A stretch of 64,000 nt of DNA from Caldilineales bacterium (GTDB lineage Bacteria > Chloroflexota > Anaerolineae > J102), in NCBI GenBank assembly GCA_019695115.1, contig JAIBAP010000032.1, forward strand, positions 1 through 64,000, read 5' to 3'. The position numbers and the translations under genes are program-made. The stretch's first letter is position 1. Each line of letters starts with the position of its first letter. This document shows positions 58,616-64,000 of this stretch, piece after piece. The notes under the pieces are model-generated. The model did no database searches, was not told where the DNA came from, and saw only the letters and a list, made by a program, of their open reading frames with translations.

Positions 58616-59419
58616 ATGTCTCCCCCCCTCTCCCGCCTCACCTCCCCCATCCAGGCCCTCGAACGCGCCATTGCCATCTTGCGCAGCTTTACCGAGGCCG
58701 AGCCGGAGCTGGGCGTGGGCGAACTAAGCCGGCGGCTGGGGCTGCACAAAAGCACGGTCTCGCGCATCCTGGCCACGCTGGAGCGAGAAAGGTTGGTGGG
58801 GCGCAGCAGCGAGACGGGGAAATACCGGCTGGGGCTGGGGTTGGTCAGTCTGGCGGGGGTGGCGTTGGGCCGCCTGGATGTGCGCGGGGCCTCGCAGCCG
58901 CACCTGCCGGCGCTGGTCGAAGCCACGCAAGAGACGGTGAATGTGGTAGTGCGCGAGGGCGGCGACTGCGTCAACATCGAACGCGAGGCCAGCGCCCGAC
59001 CCATCCACTACACCGGCTGGATCGGTCGCCGCCTGCCGCTGCACTGCACCGCCGCCGGCAAAGCCTTACTTGCCTGGCTGTCTCCGGCCCAACGCCAGGT
59101 GATCTTGCCTGTCCCTCTCCGCCGCCACACCTCCCACACCCTGGCCGACCCCGACCTGCTCGAGTCGGCTCTGGCGGCCGTCGTCGCCCAGGGCTATGCC
59201 ATCGACCACGAGGAGTTCGAGGCCGGGTTCAGCGCCATCGCCGCGCCCATCCGCAACCACCTGGGCGAGGTCATCGCCGCCGTCGCCGTCTCTGGCCCCA
59301 CCTATCGCATGGGCCCGGGCCAGATCGAAGCCTTCATCCCGGCGCTGATCGAGACAAGCCAGCGCGTTTCCGCCGAACTCGGTTTCGCCATCTATGCCGA
59401 CAGGGATGGCGACAGCTGA
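58616..59419 (+). CDS. IclR-family transcriptional regulator
   Basis: A 267-residue regulator. The N-terminal winged helix has PIQALERAIAILRSF and GLHKSTVSRILATLERERLVGRSSETGKYRLGLG (about 35-75). The C-terminal GAF-like effector domain has GRRLPLHCTAAGKALLAWLSPAQR and GYAIDHEEFEAGFSAIAAPIRNHLGEVIAAVAVSGP. IclR proteins respond to small carboxylate or aromatic ligands and often repress an adjacent catabolic operon. Here the following unknown, PhnD-like and PrpD-like genes on the same strand are likely targets. The start at 58616 has no clear ribosome-binding site and lies at the end of simple repeats. Confidence 0.92.
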   Translation: MSPPLSRLTSPIQALERAIAILRSFTEAEPELGVGELSRRLGLHKSTVSRILATLERERLVGRSSETGKYRLGLGLVSLAGVALGRLDVRGASQPHLPALVEATQETVNVVVREGGDCVNIEREASARPIHYTGWIGRRLPLHCTAAGKALLAWLSPAQRQVILPVPLRRHTSHTLADPDLLESALAAVVAQGYAIDHEEFEAGFSAIAAPIRNHLGEVIAAVAVSGPTYRMGPGQIEAFIPALIETSQRVSAELGFAIYADRDGDS

Positions 59420-59458
59420 ATACAGGTGACGCCTCGCCCCTCGTCTACGGAGCCTCCC

Positions 59459-60082
59459 ATGTCCCCTGCATTCCAACTCATCACCGGCAGGTCACTGGTG
59501 CAGGAACGCCCCTTCACACACCCTGCGCACACCGAGGCCGACCACCTGACCTTGCGCTATCTGGCGGCGCGGCTGCGCGCGACCCGCGACCAGGCCGACT
59601 CCTACGCCCATTGGCCGACCCCGGTTGTCCTGTACTGCCCTGAACCCAATCAACGGCAGCATCGCCAGGTGCTCGTCCGCCCGTTCGACCTCTTCGGCGA
59701 CCGCCAGCTACCCGTCGTCGGCTTCTTTGGCCAGACGCAAGCGGGGGCCGACCGGCGGCTGCTCGATGAAGTGGATGGCCAGCTCTTGACCGAATTGCCC
59801 TCGCGGGAGGGACTCGTAGCCTATTGCACGCTCGACCTGGGGGATGGCAATTGTGGCAACCTGGTCATCTTTGCCGACGCCGAAGCCAAAGGACGCTGGC
59901 GCGAGAGTGCGCGGCATAGCTACGCCGCGCGCGAACTTGCGCCGGCCTACTATGCCTCGGTGCGCATCTACAATGGCATCCTCCCGCGCGGCCTGTCAGA
60001 AGTCGACGCCCTCCAATTCAGCCTGGTCAAATACTACGACTACGGCTCCCATCCCCCCTGGCGCGGTCTGCGACGATTTTGA
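59459..60082 (+). CDS. Unknown protein between IclR and PhnD-like genes
   Basis: A 207-residue soluble protein that I do not recognise. It starts MSPAFQLITGRSLVQERPF and has a central LVAYCTLDLGDGNCGNLVIFADAEAKGRWRESARHSYAARELAPAYYASVRIYNG. The last part has the look of a small ferredoxin-like alpha+beta fold (as in antibiotic-monooxygenase-type domains), which is an impression only. No membrane helix is present. It is 40 bases after the IclR stop and likely co-transcribed with the two genes that follow. Confidence 0.65.
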   Translation: MSPAFQLITGRSLVQERPFTHPAHTEADHLTLRYLAARLRATRDQADSYAHWPTPVVLYCPEPNQRQHRQVLVRPFDLFGDRQLPVVGFFGQTQAGADRRLLDEVDGQLLTELPSREGLVAYCTLDLGDGNCGNLVIFADAEAKGRWRESARHSYAARELAPAYYASVRIYNGILPRGLSEVDALQFSLVKYYDYGSHPPWRGLRRF

Positions 60083-60148
60083 GAGCCAGGCAAAACACCG
60101 CTTCTTGCCGCCATCCGCTTGCCAGCCCACACATCAGGCGCGACCTTC

Positions 60149-60949
60149 ATGCACCCCCTCACCCTCACCATGTGCCAGGCGCCCAACGCCGAGCCGACCT
60201 GCCGGGCCATTGCTCACACCCTGGGCCAGCGGTTGGGCCAGCCGGTGCGCTTCGTCGATGACATCCCCTGGCCCGAGCGTCTGGCCGGGCTGGAGAGTGG
60301 GGAGATCGACATCGGCTGGGTCTGCGGGGCCTACTATGTGGACTGGGCCGACCGGCCTGACCCGACCATCGAACTGTTGGCGGCCCCGGTGATGCTCGGC
60401 GACCGCTACGCCGACCGGCCGGTGTACTTCTCGGATGTGGTGGTGGCCGCGGCCAGCCCCTACCGCCGCTTCGACGACCTGCGCCGGGCGCGCTGGGCCT
60501 TCAACGAGCCGGGTTCGCACTCCGGCCACGGCGTCGTTCGTTACCACCTGGCCACAGTGGGCGAAACGTGGGATTACTTCGCCTGCGCCCTGGCTTCGGG
60601 CGCGCACCAACGCTCGTTGCAGATGATCCTGGCGGGCGAGATCGACGCCTCGGCCATCGACAGCACCGTGCTGGAGACCGAACTGCGCCAGCAGCCCGAC
60701 CTGGCCGCCCGCATCCGGGTCATTGCCGCCCTCGGCCCCAGCCCCATCCCGCCGTGGATCATCCAGCGCCGCCTGCCCGCCGAGCTGCGTGATCAGCTCC
60801 GGCGGCTGTTCGCGACCATGCACCATGACCCGGCTGGTCGTGCGCTGCTGTCGGCAGGACAGATGGCGCGTTTTGCAGCCGTGAGCGACCGGGATTACGA
60901 CGAAATCCGGCGGATGCAAAAGCTGGCGGAGGCCATCGAGCAGCGATGA
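60149..60949 (+). CDS. PhnD-like substrate-binding protein without signal peptide
   Basis: A 266-residue periplasmic-binding-type fold of the PhnD/phosphonate-binding (PF12974) group. GLESGEIDIGWVCGAYYV, RPVYFSDVVVAAASPYRRFDDLRRARWAFNEPGSHSGHGVVRYHL and ILAGEIDASAIDSTVLETEL are the usual blocks. It begins directly with the first strand (MHPLTLTMCQAPN), with no signal peptide or lipobox, and no ABC transporter genes are adjacent. It may therefore act in the cytosol as an enzyme or ligand sensor. Its stop overlaps the PrpD-like start (ATGA), so the two are translationally coupled. Confidence 0.82.
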   Translation: MHPLTLTMCQAPNAEPTCRAIAHTLGQRLGQPVRFVDDIPWPERLAGLESGEIDIGWVCGAYYVDWADRPDPTIELLAAPVMLGDRYADRPVYFSDVVVAAASPYRRFDDLRRARWAFNEPGSHSGHGVVRYHLATVGETWDYFACALASGAHQRSLQMILAGEIDASAIDSTVLETELRQQPDLAARIRVIAALGPSPIPPWIIQRRLPAELRDQLRRLFATMHHDPAGRALLSAGQMARFAAVSDRDYDEIRRMQKLAEAIEQR

Positions 60950-62259
60950 ACCACACAGACCTGACCGAGCACGCCCTCGATTTCATCCTCTCCACCACCT
61001 GGGCCGGCCTCCCGACCGCGGTGCAGCATCAGGCCCACCGCTGTCTGCTGGACGGGCTGGGGGCGCTGATCGCCGGGACGCAGACGCCGGTGGCGGCGAT
61101 CATGGCCGACTTTGCCGCCGGCCAGTTCGGCGGCGATGAGGCGACCATCCTGCGCGACGGCCGGCGGGCCTCGATGGTGGGGGCGACGCTGGCCAACGGT
61201 TTTGCCGCCAACGCCCTCGACATCGACGACGGTTTCCGTCCGGTCAAAGGGCATCCGGGCGTGTGTGTGTTGCCCGTGCTGCTGGCGCTGGCCCAGGCGC
61301 GCCCCCTCGCCGGCGCCGACTTCCTAACGGCGCTGGTGATCGGCTACGAGATCGGCATCCGGGCCGGGCGCATCCGCCACGCCACCTACAGCGTCTATCA
61401 TTCGTCGGGCAGCTGGGGGGCGATAGCGGCGGCGGCCGTGGCCGGCAGGGTGCTGGGGCTAGAGCGGCCGGCCTTGCGCCAGGCCCTGGGCGCGGCCGAG
61501 TATCACGCGCCGATCGCACCGATGATGAAAGGCATCGACCGGCCATCGATGGGCAAGGACAGCACCGGCTGGGGGGCGATGGTGGGGATGGCCTCGGCCC
61601 TGATGGCGGGGCAGGGCTTCACCGGCGTCGATCCCCTTTTCGACGACGCGCCCGACCCCGGCTGGGTGCTGAACCTGGGCCGCGACTACGAGATCATGAA
61701 GCTCTATTTCAAGCCCTATGCCTGCTGCCGCTGGACGCAGCCGGCCATCGCCGCCGCCCTCCGCCTCGCCGCCTCGGCGCATCTGCAGCCCGCCGACATC
61801 GACCGCATCCGGGTGCGCAGCTTCGAGGCCGCGGCCCGCCTGAGTCGCGCCCATCCCCGCAACACCGAGGAGGCGCAATACAACCTGGCCTATCCGGTGG
61901 CTGCGGCTTTGATCGACGGCGAGCTTGGCCCCGGCCAGGTGCTGCCGCCGCGCCTGTTCGACCCCGACCTGCTGGCCCTGGCCGACCGGGTGGAGGTGGA
62001 AGTCGAGCCGGAGTACGAGGCGGCTTTTCCGGCCAAAGCCTTTGCCGAGGTGATTGTGACCGGGCGCGATGGCCGAACCCTGGCCAGCGGCCGGGCCGAG
62101 GCCCGTTGGGAGCCGCCCGACCGACCGAGCGATGATGAGTTGGAGCGCAAGTTCAGGTGGTTGGCGACGCCGGTGTTGGGGTCGGGCCGGGTGGATGACT
62201 TGCTCCACTGTATCTGGGAGAGTCAGAGTTGCCAACTTTTCAAAAGTTGGCAACTCTGA
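60946..62259 (+). CDS. MmgE/PrpD-family protein
   Basis: A 437-residue protein of the MmgE/PrpD superfamily, whose known members dehydrate 2-methylcitrate or decarboxylate cis-aconitate. DGLGALIAGTQTPVAAI, ANGFAANALDIDDGF, KGHPGVCVLPVLLALAQ, ALVIGYEIGIRAGR and FKPYACCRWTQPAIAAAL are visible family blocks. Its actual substrate is unknown; no prpB or prpC lies nearby. The last 13 residues (ESQSCQLFKSWQL) are encoded by a dispersed palindrome, so the native end was probably replaced. Start overlaps the PhnD-like stop by four bases. Confidence 0.88.
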   Translation: MNHTDLTEHALDFILSTTWAGLPTAVQHQAHRCLLDGLGALIAGTQTPVAAIMADFAAGQFGGDEATILRDGRRASMVGATLANGFAANALDIDDGFRPVKGHPGVCVLPVLLALAQARPLAGADFLTALVIGYEIGIRAGRIRHATYSVYHSSGSWGAIAAAAVAGRVLGLERPALRQALGAAEYHAPIAPMMKGIDRPSMGKDSTGWGAMVGMASALMAGQGFTGVDPLFDDAPDPGWVLNLGRDYEIMKLYFKPYACCRWTQPAIAAALRLAASAHLQPADIDRIRVRSFEAAARLSRAHPRNTEEAQYNLAYPVAAALIDGELGPGQVLPPRLFDPDLLALADRVEVEVEPEYEAAFPAKAFAEVIVTGRDGRTLASGRAEARWEPPDRPSDDELERKFRWLATPVLGSGRVDDLLHCIWESQSCQLFKSWQL

Positions 62260-62260
62260 C
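62222..62260. repeat. Perfect palindrome forming the ends of two convergent genes
   Basis: A 19-base perfect stem (62222-62240 and 62242-62260) of the AGAGTTGCCAACTTTT family, also present at 53858-53892. It encodes the final residues of the PrpD-like protein on the plus strand (stop at 62257-62259) and the end of the DUF2721 protein on the minus strand (stop at 62242-62240). Confidence 0.85.
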
Positions 62261-62467
62261 GATATAGGCCTGCATGTTGCGGATAATGACGATGCGATAG
62301 CGCAGGTTGGCCAGTTGGCCTTTGATGCGCGGGTCAGGCTGGGCTTTGTAGCGGGCGTACAGGTCGCGGATCAACGAGGCCAGGGTGAGGAAGCGGTTGG
62401 TGTAGGCCAGCAGGAGGAGGGAGATGGCGGGGAAAAGCAGGGCGGGGGTGGTGAGCGTGAGTTCCAT
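62240..62467 (-). pseudogene. Truncated DUF2721 membrane protein
   Basis: A 75-residue remnant of the DUF2721 family, which is normally about 130 residues with several membrane helices. LTTPALLFPAISLLLLAYTNRFLTLASLIRDLYARY is the conserved start and ANLRYRIVIIRNMQ the second block. The sequence then ends at VRVANF inside the palindrome, so the second half, with its remaining membrane helices, is lost. Start at 62467 (MELTLTTPAL) lies seven bases after the radical SAM stop. It may still be translated as a short protein. Confidence 0.7.
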
Positions 62468-62474
62468 GGGCCGA

Positions 62475-63818
62475 TTATAGCGCGATCGCCTGCGGCCACG
62501 GCTGTCGGCGCGCCTGTGTCCACAGGGTGTTGACATAATTCAAGGCGTAGTAGTTCTGCGCCAGGTGCAGCCAGAAGGCCCCTGGTTGCGTCAGTTCGAT
62601 GAAACGGCCTTTCTGTACCGCCAACCCGGCCTTCTGCGCCGCCCACAACAGCCGGCGGGCTTTGTCAGCGTCCGGGCCAAGCTCGGCGTCGAGGGCGTCG
62701 AGCGGGATGCGTGTATCGTAGAAGCGCCAGTACAGCCACCACCAGCCCGACATCTGGCCAGCGAAGGGCATGCGCAAGGCGATAGCGCCGCGAGCTACGC
62801 CGGTCGCCTCCATCCAGGTCTCGAGGTCGAAGGTGTTGAGGACGAAGCCATCGGGCAGATGCGAGCCGGAACCGGGGCCGATGCCGATATAGCCATCGCG
62901 TGTGACCGAAGAATAGCGGGGGACAGCACCTTGCTTGAATCCCCACACCGACACGCGGCGGAAATCGTGCTCCGCGCACCACCGGCTGATGGCGTTGTAC
63001 TGGCTTCGCCGCACCGCCAGCCGAGGCATGCGCACGCCGGTCAGGTGCAGGTAGTTGCCGACAGAGGTGTAGGGAAAGGTGAAAAGCGGATAGGCCGTGA
63101 TCTGGTTGGCGCCGAGTTGGGCGGCGCGGGCGAGGTCGGACAGCACATCGGCGGCGCTTTGTCCGGGCAGGGCGAACATGAGATCGGCGTTGACCGAGGC
63201 GAAGCCGGCGCTCGCCAACAGGCCGAGGGCGCGTTCGGCGGTTTCGGGCGGGTGGCCTCGGCCCAGCGCGGCCAGTCTGTCGGCCTGAAACGATTGCACG
63301 CCCAGCGAGACAAGCGTGATCCCGGCCTCATGCATCTGCCCCACCATCTCGGCATCGACATCGGCCGGGTTGGTCTCGATGCAGATGTCGCCGGTCAGAC
63401 GGAAACGCCGGCGCACATGCTCCAGGATGCTGGCGACGCTGCCAAGCGCCAGGGTGGGTGTGCCGCCGCCGATGTAGACGGTGGTGATCTCGGCCGGCCC
63501 GACGCGCTCTGCCCACCAGTCGATCTCGGCCTGGGCCGCGGCGGTGTACGGGGCGAGCAACCGCTGGCGGTAGGGCGTCTTGGTGTAGGGGCAATAGGGG
63601 CAGAAGTGCCGGCAGAAGGGGACGTGCAGGTAGAGCGAGGTGCGGTCGAGGCGCGGCGGCGTCCAGTCGGGCGGCGGCGGCTCGAAGAGCCATCGCTGCG
63701 CCGGGCCTACAAACCAGCGCCGGGCGCCGCGGGTGACGCCGCGGGTGAGTCGCTGTCCCAGGCTGTTTACCAGTACCTGGCCATGGCGCGCAGGGCGCTC
63801 GGTCGTAAGCGTTGGCAT
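62475..63818 (-). CDS. HemW/HemN-like radical SAM protein
   Basis: A 447-residue radical SAM enzyme of the coproporphyrinogen III oxidase-like group. LYLHVPFCRHFCPYCPYTK gives the iron-sulfur cysteines C69, C73 and C76 in CxxxCxxC order. GGGTPTLAL (about 117), ETNPADVDAEMV, GVQSFQ, ADLMFALPGQ and a DUF/HemN_C-like end follow. Many relatives act as haem chaperones or unknown methyl/oxidation enzymes, not as true HemN. Start at 63818 (MPTLTTERPA) overlaps the upstream minus-strand gene by 52 bases; it is provisional. Confidence 0.85.
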   Translation of the reverse strand: MPTLTTERPARHGQVLVNSLGQRLTRGVTRGARRWFVGPAQRWLFEPPPPDWTPPRLDRTSLYLHVPFCRHFCPYCPYTKTPYRQRLLAPYTAAAQAEIDWWAERVGPAEITTVYIGGGTPTLALGSVASILEHVRRRFRLTGDICIETNPADVDAEMVGQMHEAGITLVSLGVQSFQADRLAALGRGHPPETAERALGLLASAGFASVNADLMFALPGQSAADVLSDLARAAQLGANQITAYPLFTFPYTSVGNYLHLTGVRMPRLAVRRSQYNAISRWCAEHDFRRVSVWGFKQGAVPRYSSVTRDGYIGIGPGSGSHLPDGFVLNTFDLETWMEATGVARGAIALRMPFAGQMSGWWWLYWRFYDTRIPLDALDAELGPDADKARRLLWAAQKAGLAVQKGRFIELTQPGAFWLHLAQNYYALNYVNTLWTQARRQPWPQAIAL

Positions 63819-64000
63819 GCGATGATCTCGGTGCAGGCGGCGTAGCCGCAATCGGGGCAGGTTTCGTCAGAGGCGCGACAGCAGAAGGACTCGCCATCGA
63901 CGTCGGCCACAATCGCCGAGGCCAGCCGGCGCGGCCAGTTGCCCGATTTGAGCGCCAGCAACCCGGCGCGGGAGTTGAGCACCGGTAGCCCGGCCCGGAT
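63767..64000 (-). CDS. Cysteine-rich protein, C-terminal part (partial)
   Basis: The window edge cuts this minus-strand gene; 77 residues are visible before the TAA stop at 63767. It contains ESFCCRASDETCPDCGYAAC with clustered cysteines (CC, C-x2-C, C-x4-C) that could bind a metal or an iron-sulfur cluster. No family is recognised. It overlaps the proposed start of the radical SAM gene, implying tight coupling, or that one of the two starts is wrong. Confidence 0.55.
   Translation of the reverse strand: MRAGLPVLNSRAGLLALKSGNWPRRLASAIVADVDGESFCCRASDETCPDCGYAACTEIIACQRLRPSALRAMARYW

Overview
The window looks like chromosomal DNA of a high-GC, probably filamentous or biofilm-forming member of the Chloroflexota (Anaerolineae/Caldilineae-like). 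This is an inference from the mix of genes: Thr-Pro linkers ending in a short 'LFLPLSLRQR'-type tail, a non-pyrrolysine MttB-family methyltransferase, two-part methylmalonyl-CoA mutase with MeaB, very large STAND/WD40 proteins, and intergenic DNA full of short dispersed repeats. No 16S rRNA, tRNA, integrase, transposase gene or CRISPR array was found, so the lineage cannot be fixed from this sequence.

Layout. 0.25-2.3 kb: transketolase. 2.3-11.1 kb: a three-gene minus-strand cassette (FGE-sulfatase-fold protein, SIR2-like protein, 2231-residue membrane-anchored STAND NTPase with WD40 blades and seven PPC-like repeats) that I read as a candidate conflict/defence or self-recognition system. 11.2-15.9 kb: a second minus-strand group (glycoside-hydrolase-like protein, C25/caspase-fold peptidase, small Gly/Asp-rich protein). 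16.7-22.2 kb: FtsK-like ATPase, a small membrane protein, an atypical response regulator, ribosomal proteins L19 and L25, and a DUF89 phosphatase. 22.1-28.3 kb: a sugar/polyol catabolic cluster (SrlD-like SDR, zinc MDR dehydrogenase, PHP-like protein, aldo/keto reductase, class II aldolase). 28.4-31.3 kb: lipoprotein, thermolysin-like protease, haem-binding protein. 31.25-35.8 kb: methylmalonyl-CoA mutase (small and large subunits), MeaB GTPase and an orphan HEPN protein. 36.3-41.8 kb: an operon of three secreted or surface proteins. 42-45.5 kb: AAA-like/PDDEXK protein, YceI lipoprotein, tandem GNAT protein. 45.5-52.3 kb: two ABC exporter systems. The first sits behind a leader peptide and two hairpin terminators, which suggests attenuation. 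The second (MacAB-like) has a consensus promoter with a palindromic operator on its -10 box. 52.6-62.3 kb: a lipoprotein with a disabled esterase fold, an MttB-family methyltransferase, a molybdopterin oxidoreductase, an IclR regulator, an unknown protein, a PhnD-like protein and an MmgE/PrpD protein. 62.2-64 kb: a truncated DUF2721 protein, a HemW-like radical SAM protein and a partial cysteine-rich protein.

How the genes may work together. The mutase subunits and MeaB form a propionate/branched-chain carbon module. The 22-28 kb enzymes could interconvert phosphorylated polyols and ketoses and cleave them by aldol reaction, although no kinase or transporter is present. The 54-62 kb genes resemble a catabolic island for an unidentified one-carbon or carboxylate substrate under an IclR regulator.

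Intergenic DNA is unusually rich in repeats: two 37-bp-period tandem arrays with a shared core, MITE-like inverted-repeat elements, perfect palindromes (one supplies the C-termini of two convergent genes), and CGTGTCATTCGTCC-type and GGAACAC-type simple repeats. Many long open frames opposite real genes are GC-rich shadows and were left out.
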